Shown here one piece after another: positions 1 through 9,497 of a DNA stretch of 64,000 bases (position 1 is its first letter; each line of letters starts with the position of its first letter). Source of the DNA: Marinomonas spartinae (lineage in GTDB: Bacteria > Pseudomonadota > Gammaproteobacteria > Pseudomonadales > Marinomonadaceae); NCBI RefSeq assembly GCF_016461715.1, contig NZ_JAEMUI010000001.1, positions 186,001 through 250,000 of the forward strand. The letters are read 5' to 3'. The notes below the pieces were generated by a model. That model ran no database searches, was not told the DNA's origin, and was given only the letters and a program-made list of their open reading frames with translations. The position numbers and the translations under genes are program-made.

Positions 1-610
1 ATAAAACATGAAGATGACAGGTTTTATTCAGTTGTGTTGCGATGGCATTGCCTGCTGCGATGAAGTTATCAATGCCCCATTTTTTGATCTCGCCTGCTCC
101 TCCTCCTGGCATTAATAACAGATTGAGTTGTGTTGTCGCTACCTGCAAAGAAGAGCTTTGAGCCAGAACTTGGAATGGGGCCGCCAGAGCTGGTAAAAGT
201 GCCGATTCTTCTTTTATGAATATCTTTAAGTAGTTGAGGGCTCGATATTCATCGTCACACATTTTATTGTATTGCGTAGCCGTTAATTCAATCAAAAAGT
301 CATTAGCTACTAAATCAAAGACTTGCCCCCCCTTAAGCGCTTTATACATAATCATAAGGAATCGATTGTTGGGGCGTAAATTCAACAGGTTGTCGCACTT
401 GTTGAGTTGTTTTAAGTCGTCCATGCGATGTTTTGAATGGATACACTCCTGTACCCAGGGCAACTGGCTATAAATCCAAGACACATTGTTTTTAGATAAG
501 AGTACCAGTGGCTTTTTTTGACAATAGTGCTCACTAAAAAAGTGGAGTACTGGAATCGTTGTGATTTGAGCACCAAAGTGCGGCCTGTTCCTGAGTAAGA
601 CGACGTTCAT
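1..610 (-). CDS. GT9-like (heptosyltransferase-family) glycosyltransferase, 3' end outside window
   Basis: An open frame of 203 codons runs off the left edge with no stop. It starts at the ATG whose first base overlaps the waaF stop (ATGA, 4-bp overlap), so it is translationally coupled to waaF. The visible part begins [10 protein letters not shown]. Around residues 165-178 it has LLLMPGGGAGEIKKWG, which resembles the nucleotide-sugar side of GT9 heptosyltransferases, where a PGA/PGG...KRW segment is typical. The N-terminal half is divergent. From family and position I infer a lipopolysaccharide core glycosyltransferase. The donor sugar cannot be told, and the C-terminal half is not visible. 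Confidence 0.7.
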   Translation of the reverse strand, partial: MNVVLLRNRPHFGAQITTIPVLHFFSEHYCQKKPLVLLSKNNVSWIYSQLPWVQECIHSKHRMDDLKQLNKCDNLLNLRPNNRFLMIMYKALKGGQVFDLVANDFLIELTATQYNKMCDDEYRALNYLKIFIKEESALLPALAAPFQVLAQSSSLQVATTQLNLLLMPGGGAGEIKKWGIDNFIAAGNAIATQLNKTCHLHVL

Positions 611-1611
611 TGTGGGAGAATGGTCCTTATAACGATGTCAGGAGTGAGTTGGTTTTGACAGTTTGTGTGCCCAAGAGGGCAGGTTCGTTTAAAACAGGGT
701 GAGCAGTCCAGATGAAGACTATGGATGGTTTTGTTCTGTGTTAAAGGAGGAGTGAACTTCTCGCTGGTCGAACCGTAAATACCATGGACTTCGGTCCCCA
801 CTGCGGCGGCAACATGCATTAAACCAGAATCATTACTGACCGCTTTATCGGCGGCGGCCAGCAAGTCGATGGCATCGACGAGTTTGGTTTTTCCGCATAA
901 ATTAACCGCGTACTGTCCCAGTCCTTGTATGATTTGCTCTCCTCCTTCCACATCTTTTGGCCCCCCTAAGACCCAGACCTGATAGCCTGCTTCAATAACT
1001 CTTTTTGCTAAATCGTGAAAATAGGCAAGAGGCCATTGTTTCGATGGGCCATATTCCGCGCCAGCCATAAGGGCAATGGCAGGACGATCTGATAGTTGGT
1101 AGGTGTGGTAAAGTGCTTGTTGATTGTCTAAGTCGACCCGAAGTGACGGGTGGGGGATAGTGCTTGGCGCGCTATGTAAGTTTTCTGGCAGTCCAAGGGA
1201 GACAAAGCGCTTAACTGTCTGGTCAAGGAGCTTTTTATCGAGCTTACGGCGTTCGTTGAGCAACAGATAGCGCTGCTCGCCTAAAAAGCCTACGCGATGT
1301 TTTGCTTTAGCAAAGAATGGGACTAAAGCCGATTTCCATGAGCGCGGCATGACAATGGCGTGATCATACTGTTCATCGCGAAGGGAATGACCGAGCTTGC
1401 GGCGTGTACTAATGCCCCATTCCCCATGCCCTGTCGGTAGTGTAATAGCGCGGCGAACTTCCGGCATTCTAGCCAGTATCGGTGAGGACCAGTTAGGGCC
1501 AATAACATCAATAATTGCCTCTTTATCACGCTGTTTTAACGTAATAAAGAGACTTTGAGCCATGACCATGTCACCTACCCATGAAGGGCCGACGATTAGG
1601 TATTTAGCCAT
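607..1611 (-). CDS. waaF: ADP-heptose:LPS heptosyltransferase II
   Basis: This 334-residue protein has the usual WaaF length. It adds the second L-glycero-D-manno-heptose to the LPS inner core at the cytoplasmic face of the inner membrane. The N-terminus [20 protein letters not shown] is the family's glycan-acceptor loop. [14 protein letters not shown] near residue 260 is the ADP-heptose-binding motif. The middle block [17 protein letters not shown] is also characteristic. Its start lies inside the 3' end of hldD (8-bp overlap) and its stop overlaps the next glycosyltransferase, so hldD-waaF-GT9 form one minus-strand operon. HldD makes the donor epimer used by this enzyme. Confidence 0.95.
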   Translation of the reverse strand: MAKYLIVGPSWVGDMVMAQSLFITLKQRDKEAIIDVIGPNWSSPILARMPEVRRAITLPTGHGEWGISTRRKLGHSLRDEQYDHAIVMPRSWKSALVPFFAKAKHRVGFLGEQRYLLLNERRKLDKKLLDQTVKRFVSLGLPENLHSAPSTIPHPSLRVDLDNQQALYHTYQLSDRPAIALMAGAEYGPSKQWPLAYFHDLAKRVIEAGYQVWVLGGPKDVEGGEQIIQGLGQYAVNLCGKTKLVDAIDLLAAADKAVSNDSGLMHVAAAVGTEVHGIYGSTSEKFTPPLTQNKTIHSLHLDCSPCFKRTCPLGHTNCQNQLTPDIVIRTILPQ

Positions 1612-2551
1612 TCGTATCCAACCAGTTCAGGTAGTCTTGAACACCTTGTGCTAAACCACGGAAGCTACCTTGATAGCCCGCTTCACGAAGTTTGCCGATG
1701 TCCGCTTGTGTGAAGCTCTGGTAGGCTCCTTTTAAATGTTCAGGAAAAGGAATGTATTCGATCTCGCCACGTTGGTAATGGTCAATAACGGTTTCAGCGA
1801 TAGTTCTAAAGGGTTCTGCTTTACCTGTCCCCAAGTTAAAAATACCAGATTTATCGGTATTGTCTAAAAACCACAGTTTGGTTTTGACTAAGTCTTCAAC
1901 ATAGATGAAGTCTCGGCTTTGCCCACCGGCCTCATAACCATCGTAAGCACCAAATAACTTTGGATTTTCACCTTCCAATACCTGATTACGAAGGTGGAAA
2001 GCAACACTGGCCATACTACCTTTGTGCTGTTCACGAGGGCCATATACGTTAAAGTAACGAAAGCCAACAATTTGGCTGCTAGCTGTGGGAAGAACCGCAC
2101 GAATATATTGGTCAAATTGGAATTTTGAGTAAGCGTACATATTCAGAGGTTTTTCATTTTCTCGCGCCTCTTTAAAAACAGGACCAGAGCCATAGACAGA
2201 GGCTGAAGACGCGTAGGAAAAAGGGACCTTATGACGTAAACAGAAGTCCAATACCGCTTTAGAGTATTGGTAGTTCACATCCATCACAAACTTACCATTC
2301 CATTCGGTTGTGGCAGAGCAGGCGCCTTCGTGGAAAACGGCGGTAGGAATGATACCGAGCGTATCGTTTTTAATGGCATCAAGGAAGTCGTACATGTCCA
2401 TATAATCGGCGATATCAAGATCCGATAGATTTAGGCATTTTTTGCCATCGGTTAAATCGTCGACAAGAAGAATGTTTTTAATGCCTTTTTGGTTTAAGGC
2501 TTGAATAATGTTACTGCCAATAAAGCCAGCGCCGCCTGTTACAATATACAT
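1604..2551 (-). CDS. hldD: ADP-L-glycero-D-manno-heptose 6-epimerase
   Basis: This 315-residue extended SDR enzyme converts ADP-D-glycero- to ADP-L-glycero-D-manno-heptose, the last step before heptose transfer by waaF. The Rossmann motif [10 protein letters not shown] lies at residues 5-14. The catalytic Ser region is ASSASVYG (about 114-121) and the YxxxK pair is Y139/K143. [20 protein letters not shown] is a typical HldD block. Length is normal. It overlaps waaF by 8 bp. The upstream AGE-family gene ends 51 bp before this start on the same strand and may share the transcript. Confidence 0.95.
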   Translation of the reverse strand: MYIVTGGAGFIGSNIIQALNQKGIKNILLVDDLTDGKKCLNLSDLDIADYMDMYDFLDAIKNDTLGIIPTAVFHEGACSATTEWNGKFVMDVNYQYSKAVLDFCLRHKVPFSYASSASVYGSGPVFKEARENEKPLNMYAYSKFQFDQYIRAVLPTASSQIVGFRYFNVYGPREQHKGSMASVAFHLRNQVLEGENPKLFGAYDGYEAGGQSRDFIYVEDLVKTKLWFLDNTDKSGIFNLGTGKAEPFRTIAETVIDHYQRGEIEYIPFPEHLKGAYQSFTQADIGKLREAGYQGSFRGLAQGVQDYLNWLDTNG

Positions 2552-2602
2552 AATAGTTTGTCCTGCTAATAAAGAAGTCTCATCGAATTAAGTGGCTACT
2601 AT

Positions 2603-3751
2603 TTAACGAAATCCGTTAAAGCCAGTATTCAGTTGAGCCCATGTTATCACTTCCGTTAGACCTAGAAAAATATGATAGCTGCTTGTGCCTGGTAAGGGGT
2701 AATCTTTTGCTTGGTTATGCTCATCTAGGTATTCATTCCAGCGTCCGTTCTCTAAGAAATAATGACATTGCATAAAGTCTAATGCTTTTGTTAAACGGTC
2801 TATTTTTTCTTCCTTACCGATGGGTATCACAGTAATGGCTTTTAAGTACTCTGTTATCGGCCAGATACGCTTTTCTTTATCGATGGCCTGATAGTGATCA
2901 CCATCAATCTGATTGTAGATGCCGCCATTGCTGGCCATGCCGTATCGGGCGGCGGTTAGCCAGAGTTGCTGTGCTAGATCGGTATAGTCGCTGTTAGGTA
3001 AAATGGCGTTGGCTTGATAGAGCAACCAGACCCATTCAAAATGATGCCCCGGCTCGACCTGATGACCTGTATTTGGATCCGGTTGCCAATCCGTTGTAAA
3101 GAACTCGCGTAAGGTTTGACTCTTTTTATGGTAAAAATGTTCTAGGGCTAAATCGAGTAGTGAGCGGATGGTGTCTTTGTAGTCGTTCGCTCCTGTGGCG
3201 TTGAAAGCCGCGATATAGCCTTCCAATAGATGCATATGGGGGTTTTGACGGCGTGTTTGTTTTTCATCCACAGGAAAGGATTCATAAAAACCACCAGTCT
3301 GGGCTGTCATATTAGCCAGCAGAAAATGATGAGTTTTCTCCATATAGGGCAAAGCACGCTCGTCTTGGCTAAACTGATAGTAATAACTAAAAGACAGTAA
3401 GATAAACGCGAGGGCGTAAGCATCCGATTGAGTATCTTGAATGCTTAAGTTGTCATCTAGAGAGAAAATCCAGCGGTTATCGACAAAGTAATGGTGGGTA
3501 ATAAAGTCGAACAAAGGGGTGAGTTTTGCCTGCCACTCGTCATTGTTTGTTAAAAGACACGCATGACTATAAGTGTAGAGTTGGCGGCATTGGGTTAAAA
3601 GGCGAAGACGTCCCGTCTGATTTCTTGTCCAGTCGTGATGCATGCTTTCGTAGCTGTATCCTTGGGTGGCATCTAAACCATAATTGGCCCAATGGGGAAG
3701 TAGCTTGTCAAAAACAAAAGCCTGACAAGAAGATAGTGCGGAATTCAGCAT
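2603..3751 (-). CDS. AGE-family sugar epimerase/isomerase
   Basis: The 382-residue protein belongs to the N-acylglucosamine 2-epimerase (AGE) superfamily of (alpha/alpha)6 barrels. This includes mannose isomerases (YihS/ManI types), cellobiose epimerases and GlcNAc 2-epimerase. Recognisable blocks are RLLTQCRQLYTYSHA near residue 50, NPHMHLLEGYIAAFNATG near 170, the PGHHFEWVWLLYQA block near 228 with the conserved His/Glu pair, and RIWPITEYLKA near 310. No signal peptide is seen, so it is cytoplasmic. The substrate cannot be assigned from sequence. Its place between the heptose genes and hldE suggests a sugar feeding envelope polysaccharide, but an unrelated mannose isomerase is equally possible. 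Confidence 0.8.
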   Translation of the reverse strand: MLNSALSSCQAFVFDKLLPHWANYGLDATQGYSYESMHHDWTRNQTGRLRLLTQCRQLYTYSHACLLTNNDEWQAKLTPLFDFITHHYFVDNRWIFSLDDNLSIQDTQSDAYALAFILLSFSYYYQFSQDERALPYMEKTHHFLLANMTAQTGGFYESFPVDEKQTRRQNPHMHLLEGYIAAFNATGANDYKDTIRSLLDLALEHFYHKKSQTLREFFTTDWQPDPNTGHQVEPGHHFEWVWLLYQANAILPNSDYTDLAQQLWLTAARYGMASNGGIYNQIDGDHYQAIDKEKRIWPITEYLKAITVIPIGKEEKIDRLTKALDFMQCHYFLENGRWNEYLDEHNQAKDYPLPGTSSYHIFLGLTEVITWAQLNTGFNGFR

Positions 3752-3848
3752 GGGGTAAACAGCCTTATTTCGTGTGTTTTAGGTATGTCCAACTTATATA
3801 GGGAGTATGATAAGATGGGCGCTCTCAAAAATCGATTATTATGTGCCT

Positions 3849-5276
3849 ATGAACTCTTCGTATCTAAATTTTAAGGATAAACACATTCTCGTTGTTGGGG
3901 ATGTTATGTTAGACCGCTACTGGTATGGCGGCACGTCACGTATTTCTCCAGAAGCGCCAGTCCAAGTGGTGAAGGTTTCAAATATTGAAGATCGCCCAGG
4001 CGGTGCCGCGAACGTTGCACTCGGCTTGTCTAAACTTGGTGTGTCTGTGACGCTTATCGGCGTGGTAGGCAGAGACGATAATGCGGCTGTCCTTTCCCGT
4101 TGTTTAGAAGAAGCAGGGGTGAACTGTCGTTTTGTTTATTCTGATACCTTGCCAACGATCACCAAACTACGAGTGATGAGTCGCCATCAACAATTGATCC
4201 GTTTAGATTTTGAAGAGCGAGAAGACAGTCTGTCGCAAAATGAAGCGCTGGCAAAAGAAGTCGCTGCTTGCTTACCAGAATCCAATGCAGTGATTTTTTC
4301 CGATTATGCAAAAGGGTGCTTGGCGGATGTTCGGTCACTCATCAGTCTTGCTAATGCGCAAAATGTGCCGAGTTTTGTAGATCCTAAAGGCAATGATTTT
4401 TCCATTTACCAAGGGGCAACCTTGGTAAAGCCAAATTTGCTTGAGTTTGAAAACATCGTCGGCAAGTGCCGCTCGGTGAAAGAGTTAGAGGAAAAAGGCA
4501 AAGCATTACGTGAACAGTTTGGCTGGAAAGCGCTGTTGGTTACCCGTGGTGAAGATGGGTTGGTGTTACTAAGTGAAGGTAAGCCACCTTTTTCATTGGC
4601 GACTGCCGCCAAAGAAGTGTTTGATGTGACGGGAGCGGGAGACACTGTGATCGCGGTATTAACGGCGGTTTATGTTACTAGCAAGCGTTTTATCGACGCA
4701 GTGGAATACGCGAATCAGGCCGCTGGCTATGTTGTTGGTAAATTAGGCACCGCCTCTATTGATGCTGAGCATTTAGGTGCCATTATGTTTCAGCGTTCCC
4801 ATACGACGAATTTTGGTGTGTTAGCACCTGAAGAGTTATTAAAGCAAATTAAACTGGCGCAGATGAGTGGCGAGAAAGTGGTGTTCACCAATGGCTGTTT
4901 TGATATTTTGCACCCAGGACATGTGGCTTATATAAAGCAAGCAAAAGCCCTAGGGGATCGTCTTATTGTTGCAGTCAATACGGATGCCTCGGTTAAGCGA
5001 CTAAAAGGCGAGAAGCGCCCAATCAATAACTTAGAACATCGTATGGCGGTGTTAGAAGGAGTAGGGGCTATTGATTGGGTGACTTGGTTTGATGAGGATA
5101 CACCGCAACGTATTATTGAACAATTGACCCCAGACGTACTGGTCAAAGGTGGCGACTACACCATTGACACGATCGTTGGTGCACAGCATGTACTTGAGCA
5201 TGGTGGCGAAGTAAAAGTACTTACCTTTGTGGATGGTTATTCGACAACGTCGATTATTGAAAAGGCAAATCTCTAA
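3849..5276 (+). CDS. hldE: Bifunctional D-beta-heptose-7-phosphate kinase / heptose-1-phosphate adenylyltransferase
   Basis: HldE performs two steps of ADP-heptose synthesis. An N-terminal PfkB-type kinase has VVGDVMLDRYWYGGTSRISP at the start and DVTGAGDT near residue 259 carrying the catalytic Asp. A C-terminal nucleotidyltransferase has FTNGCFDILHPGH near residues 345-357, with the HxGH signature. I chose the ATG at 3849 because it gives the usual short lead before LVVGDVMLD. An in-frame ATG at 3807 exists, but the AGGGAG before it is only 1-2 nt away. The TAA is followed directly by the msbA ATG with no spacer, so hldE-msbA-waaA are one plus-strand operon. Confidence 0.94.
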   Translation: MNSSYLNFKDKHILVVGDVMLDRYWYGGTSRISPEAPVQVVKVSNIEDRPGGAANVALGLSKLGVSVTLIGVVGRDDNAAVLSRCLEEAGVNCRFVYSDTLPTITKLRVMSRHQQLIRLDFEEREDSLSQNEALAKEVAACLPESNAVIFSDYAKGCLADVRSLISLANAQNVPSFVDPKGNDFSIYQGATLVKPNLLEFENIVGKCRSVKELEEKGKALREQFGWKALLVTRGEDGLVLLSEGKPPFSLATAAKEVFDVTGAGDTVIAVLTAVYVTSKRFIDAVEYANQAAGYVVGKLGTASIDAEHLGAIMFQRSHTTNFGVLAPEELLKQIKLAQMSGEKVVFTNGCFDILHPGHVAYIKQAKALGDRLIVAVNTDASVKRLKGEKRPINNLEHRMAVLEGVGAIDWVTWFDEDTPQRIIEQLTPDVLVKGGDYTIDTIVGAQHVLEHGGEVKVLTFVDGYSTTSIIEKANL

Positions 5277-7085
5277 ATGCAAGACAAAGAAAAAACGAAG
5301 TCAGAAAAAACCGCCAAAGATATGTCAGGCATGACGCTCTATTTCAGATTATTAGGGTACGTTAAGCCATCCATGGCCTATTTTCTGATTAGTGTCCTTG
5401 GCTACATTTTGTATTCTGCTATGCAGCCAGCCTTGGCGGCATTGCTAAAACATATTGTGGATGTGGTATCCCATGGCAAGGTAACGGAAAGTCGTGCTTT
5501 GATTCCATTGGCTATTCTTGGTGTGTTTTTAGTGCGCGGTTTGGGGACCTTTTTAGGCTCTTATGGCATGGCTAAAGTGGCTAATAATGTCGTGTTTGAC
5601 CTGCGTACCAGTATGTTCAATAAAATGGTGACCTTGCCATCTGGCTATTTCAATAATATGCCCAGTGGGCGGTTGTTGGCCAAATTGACTTATGATACGG
5701 AGCAAGTAATCGACTCTGTTACTCAGGCTATTCAGGTTATTTTGCGTGAAGGTTTAACCGTTGTTGGCTTGCTGGGTTATATGGTGTTCATTAACTGGCG
5801 TTTGTCTTTGTTGTTCTTATTCGTATTGCCGTTGATTGGTGCCGTGGTGCGTTACGCGTCGAAGCGCTTCCGCAAGCTCAGTTTAAAAATACAAAATGCC
5901 ATGGGTGGCGTAACCGATGTGGCTTCAGAGGCGATCAAAGGTCATGAAGTCATAAAAGTGTTCGGCGGTAAAGAATATGAAGTGCAGCGCTTTTATAAAG
6001 CAGCTCAAGAAAACCGTCGCTCACAGTTAAAAATGGAAATGACCAAAGCACTTAATGTGCCCATTATTCAATTTATTGTAGCGGTTTCTTTGTCTTTGTT
6101 AATTTGGTTATCACTTGATCCCAATATTTCGGCAAGTATGTCGGCTGGTGATTTCGTGGCCTTTATTGGTGCAGCAGGTATGTTAAGTCGTCCGATGCGT
6201 CAACTTACCTCAGTGAACAGTATCCTACAAAAAGGCATAGCGGCAGCCCAGAGTATCTTTACTTTCTTAGACCTTGAAAGTGAGAAGAATACAGGAACAA
6301 AAGTGGTTGAACGTATGCAGGGCAATATTGAGTGGCGAGGTCTGACGTTCCGCTACCCAAGTGTTGATAAAAATGCATTAACGGATGTGAACTTATCTTT
6401 GCCAGCAGGTAAGAAGTTGGCCTTGGTCGGACGCTCTGGCAGTGGTAAGTCCACCTTGGCAAACCTGATTCCGCGTTTTTACGACGTAGAAGGGCAGTCG
6501 TTGTTGATTGATGGGGTCAATATCAATGATTATGACTTGAGTAGTCTGCGTCAAAACATTGCACTCGTTAACCAACAAGTGGTGCTGTTTAACGGAACGA
6601 TTCAAGAAAACATTGCTTATGGCGGTTTAAAAGGGGTCTCAGAAGAAGATGTGATTGAGGCTGCGAAAGCAGCAAACGCATGGGACTTTATTCAAGAATT
6701 GGAGTTGGGCTTACAGACTCTGGTTGGAGAAAACGGTGTTTTGCTGTCGGGTGGTCAGCGTCAGCGTATTGCCATTGCCCGTGCCATTTTGAAAAATGCT
6801 CCCATTCTGATTTTAGACGAAGCCACTTCGGCGTTGGATACGGAATCGGAACGAGCGATTCAGCAAGCATTGGATAAATTGATGGAGAACCGAACCACCA
6901 TTGCCATCGCCCATCGTCTTTCTACCATTGAAAATGCCGATATCATCGCAGTGATCGATCATGGGGCGATCATCGAAAAAGGCTCCCATGCAGAGTTATT
7001 AGCAAAGAACGGGGCATATGCACAGTTACACAATCAGCAGTTTAATGACTCACCAGCGGTTGAAGCTGCTGACGATAAGAGCTGA
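5277..7085 (+). CDS. msbA: Lipid A export permease/ATP-binding protein MsbA
   Basis: This 602-residue half-size ABC exporter flips core-lipid A across the inner membrane as a homodimer. The first ~320 residues form a six-helix transmembrane domain. The nucleotide-binding domain has Walker A GRSGSGKST near 385, LSGGQRQRIAIARA near 490, Walker B ILILDEATSAL near 512 and the switch His in AIAHRLSTIENAD. Length and the YGMAKVANNVVFDLR block fit MsbA better than other ABCB exporters, and its place between hldE and waaA supports this. It abuts hldE without a gap and is followed 2 bp later by waaA. Confidence 0.95.
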   Translation: MQDKEKTKSEKTAKDMSGMTLYFRLLGYVKPSMAYFLISVLGYILYSAMQPALAALLKHIVDVVSHGKVTESRALIPLAILGVFLVRGLGTFLGSYGMAKVANNVVFDLRTSMFNKMVTLPSGYFNNMPSGRLLAKLTYDTEQVIDSVTQAIQVILREGLTVVGLLGYMVFINWRLSLLFLFVLPLIGAVVRYASKRFRKLSLKIQNAMGGVTDVASEAIKGHEVIKVFGGKEYEVQRFYKAAQENRRSQLKMEMTKALNVPIIQFIVAVSLSLLIWLSLDPNISASMSAGDFVAFIGAAGMLSRPMRQLTSVNSILQKGIAAAQSIFTFLDLESEKNTGTKVVERMQGNIEWRGLTFRYPSVDKNALTDVNLSLPAGKKLALVGRSGSGKSTLANLIPRFYDVEGQSLLIDGVNINDYDLSSLRQNIALVNQQVVLFNGTIQENIAYGGLKGVSEEDVIEAAKAANAWDFIQELELGLQTLVGENGVLLSGGQRQRIAIARAILKNAPILILDEATSALDTESERAIQQALDKLMENRTTIAIAHRLSTIENADIIAVIDHGAIIEKGSHAELLAKNGAYAQLHNQQFNDSPAVEAADDKS

Positions 7086-7087
7086 TT

Positions 7088-8314
7088 ATGTGGCTATATC
7101 GCTTATTGTTATGGGTTGCTACGCCGCTTATTCTCGTCAAAGTGCAGCGTTTTAAAAAAGACTATGCGCACTATCGAGCGAAAGAAGCCTTAGGTGTTTG
7201 GCCTTCAGTGAAGGCAGACCTTTGGATTCATTGCGCTTCTGTTGGCGAGGTGTTAGCGGTTCGTCCATTAGTGGAGCAATGGCGAGCTAAATATCCCAAT
7301 CGCCCCTTGTTGATTACGACCATGACGCCAACTGGGGCGGAGCAAGTGGCAAAGACCTTTCCATTTGCTGAGCATCGATATTTACCCATGGACTGGCGTT
7401 GCAGTGTTAGGCGAGCGCTTAAGCGTCTTGAGTGTCGCCATTTGCTGATTGTCGAAACGGAGCTTTGGCCGAATCTCTTACGTCAGGCTAAGCGCAAGGG
7501 GATCAAGGTTGATATTGTGAATGCTCGCATGAGTGAGCGCTCGTTTCGTCGTTATGAAAAGTTTTCAATGGTGTCACGTCCCCTGATGCAATTACCGGAT
7601 ACGTTTCTTGCTCACGCTCAAGCCGATGCGGATCGCTTTGCGGCCTTAGGAGCAAAACAAGTCATTGTCACTGGTAGTATTAAATTTGATTTGACGGTGC
7701 CAGAAGCGGTTGTCGCAGATAATTGGCAAACTCAGATGACCAGTCCGTTTGTTTGGGTGGCGGGCAGTACCCATCAAGGGGAAGATGAGATCCTATTAAC
7801 TGTCCATCGACAGCTGGTGGAGAAAATACCTGGCGCACTTTTGGTGCTTGTACCTCGCCACCCGGAACGCTTTGCCGCAACTTTCGAGTTAGCAAAAAGC
7901 ATGTTTGATAAAGTGGCATTACGCAGTGGCGTTGAGTTATCTCAGTGGGCCGATTTTAATGTGGTTATTGGCGATACCATGGGGGAGTTGATGCATTACT
8001 ATCAGGCGGCGGATTTGGCTTTTGTCGGCGGTAGCTTAATTCGTCGTGGTGGTCATAACCCGATCGAGCCTGCGCTGTTGGGGAAAGCAACCCTAGTGGG
8101 ACCACATACGTTTAATTTCGCTGAGATTACTGAGCAGCTGCTGCGCGCCAATGGAGCGATTCGTTGTCAGGATGAAGCTCAGTTAGCTGAGGTGGTACTA
8201 TCGTTGTCAGGAAAAGCCAGTCAGCGTCATCGTCTTGGTCAAGCCGCGATGCGATTTGCTCAACAAAACCAGGGGGCGGTAACCCGAGTGTTATCAGAAA
8301 TAGACTTCCGCTGA
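7088..8314 (+). CDS. waaA: 3-deoxy-D-manno-octulosonic acid transferase
   Basis: WaaA/KdtA transfers Kdo from CMP-Kdo to lipid IVA at the inner membrane. The 408-residue protein starts with one hydrophobic anchor (MWLYRLLLWVATPLILV). It carries DLWIHCASVGEVLAVRPLV near residue 45, with the conserved Ser-x-Gly-Glu, TTMTPTG near 78, ETELWPNLL near 120, and the C-terminal donor-site block FVGGSLIRRGGHNPIEPA near 315-332. All are family hallmarks. It starts 2 bp after msbA stops and ends the LPS operon just before the thiamine riboswitch. Confidence 0.96.
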   Translation: MWLYRLLLWVATPLILVKVQRFKKDYAHYRAKEALGVWPSVKADLWIHCASVGEVLAVRPLVEQWRAKYPNRPLLITTMTPTGAEQVAKTFPFAEHRYLPMDWRCSVRRALKRLECRHLLIVETELWPNLLRQAKRKGIKVDIVNARMSERSFRRYEKFSMVSRPLMQLPDTFLAHAQADADRFAALGAKQVIVTGSIKFDLTVPEAVVADNWQTQMTSPFVWVAGSTHQGEDEILLTVHRQLVEKIPGALLVLVPRHPERFAATFELAKSMFDKVALRSGVELSQWADFNVVIGDTMGELMHYYQAADLAFVGGSLIRRGGHNPIEPALLGKATLVGPHTFNFAEITEQLLRANGAIRCQDEAQLAEVVLSLSGKASQRHRLGQAAMRFAQQNQGAVTRVLSEIDFR

Positions 8315-8339
8315 ACGACTCTTTACAATACCCACACAT

Positions 8340-8437
8340 TATCTCATGGGGTGTGTTCATTTTTGTTATGAACGCTGAGAGGCTTACGCCAACCCATTGA
8401 ACCTGATCCAGATCATGCTGGCGTAGGAATCGAGATA
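8340..8437 (+). promoter_or_regulatory. TPP (THI-box) riboswitch upstream of thiBPQ
   Basis: The region matches the thiamine-pyrophosphate aptamer. The strands TATCTC (8340-8345) and GAGATA close P1. GGGGTG is followed by the conserved GCTGAGAGG, then ACCC ATTGAACCTGATCC, and the CTGGCGTAGGAA block. Downstream, TACGCC at 8466-8471 can pair with GGCGTA of the aptamer (8420-8425). CGCTC (8471-8475) can pair with GAGCG (8485-8489), which overlaps the AGGAG ribosome-binding site of thiB. This suggests control of translation by TPP. The aptamer is seen directly and the switching mechanism is inferred. Confidence 0.93.
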
Positions 8438-8495
8438 GCAAGTCACACTTGCCTTTTCCCTCCCGTACGCCGCTCATTTTTTAGGAGCGACACTT

Positions 8496-9497
8496 ATGAA
8501 TAAATCTTTTGTCTTAGCCTCTTTGGTAGCTGGGGCGCTATCATCTTTATCTGCCAGTGCGACGGCACAAACCCTAAATGTCTATACTTATGATTCTTTT
8601 GCGTCAAAGTGGGGGCCAGGACCTGCGGTAAAGGCCAATTTTGAAAAAGAGTGCGGCTGTACCCTGAATTTTGTTTCTGTTGATTCCTCCGTTGGAATTC
8701 TATCGCGTGTGCAGTTGGAAGGGTCAAGTTCCAATGCTGATGTAGTGCTAGGGCTGGATTTAAACCTGATGCATAAAGCGGAAAAAACGGGGTTGTTAGC
8801 CAAGTCGGGGGTGGATACCAGCAAAGTCACCTTACCCGGCGGTTGGCATGATCCTGTTTTTGTGCCATTTGATCATGGCTATTTTGCTTTTGTTTATAAC
8901 GCTGACAAGCTTAAGACGCCACTGACAAGTTTAAAAGATATCGTTGATAATCAACACTTACGGGTGATTTATGAAGACCCTAGAACCAGCACTCCAGGGT
9001 TGGGGCTATTGTTGTGGATGAAATCTGTTTATGGGGACAAAGCCGCTGAGGCGTGGGCGACCTTGGCAAAACATACGGTCACGGTTAGTAAAAACTGGTC
9101 AGACGCTTACAGCTTGTTCTTAAAGGGAGAAGGGGATGTGGTGTTGAGCTATACCACTTCTCCTGCCTACCACATTATGGAAGAGGGGGTGACCAAATAT
9201 AAAGCTGCTCCGGCCAGTGAAGGTTACTATCCTCAGGTGGAAGTCGCGGCGATGATGAAACATGCGCCGCACCCCAAACTGGCTAAAGAGTTTATGGCCT
9301 TTATACTGACTCCTGGCTTTCAGTCGACTGTGGCGACGGGAAACTGGATGTTGCCAGTGATCAAGTTGCCCGAAGGGCTGCCTAAAGCTTTTGCGAGCAG
9401 ACAACGACCTACTAAGGTGCTAACGCTGCCTGCGGCTGAGGTGGCCAGCCACCGTGCACAGTGGACCAACGAATGGCTTGAGGCGACGACTCGCTAA
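8496..9497 (+). CDS. thiB: Thiamine ABC transporter, periplasmic binding protein
   Basis: This 333-residue class-2 periplasmic binding protein (ThiB/TbpA) captures thiamine or its phosphates for ThiPQ. A signal peptide ends near residue 24 (ASATA-QT). The mature start TLNVYTYDSFASKWGPGP and the block KNWSDAYSLFLKGEGDVVLSY, rich in ligand-pocket aromatics, are typical of ThiB. AGGAG lies 8 bases before the ATG and is predicted to be masked by the riboswitch expression platform. The stop overlaps the thiP start (TAATG), so the genes are coupled. Confidence 0.93.
   Translation: MNKSFVLASLVAGALSSLSASATAQTLNVYTYDSFASKWGPGPAVKANFEKECGCTLNFVSVDSSVGILSRVQLEGSSSNADVVLGLDLNLMHKAEKTGLLAKSGVDTSKVTLPGGWHDPVFVPFDHGYFAFVYNADKLKTPLTSLKDIVDNQHLRVIYEDPRTSTPGLGLLLWMKSVYGDKAAEAWATLAKHTVTVSKNWSDAYSLFLKGEGDVVLSYTTSPAYHIMEEGVTKYKAAPASEGYYPQVEVAAMMKHAPHPKLAKEFMAFILTPGFQSTVATGNWMLPVIKLPEGLPKAFASRQRPTKVLTLPAAEVASHRAQWTNEWLEATTR

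Noticed and set aside
8127..8477. A minus-strand frame crossing the TPP riboswitch
   Set aside because: It runs antisense through waaA and the conserved aptamer; the RNA structure explains the sequence conservation.
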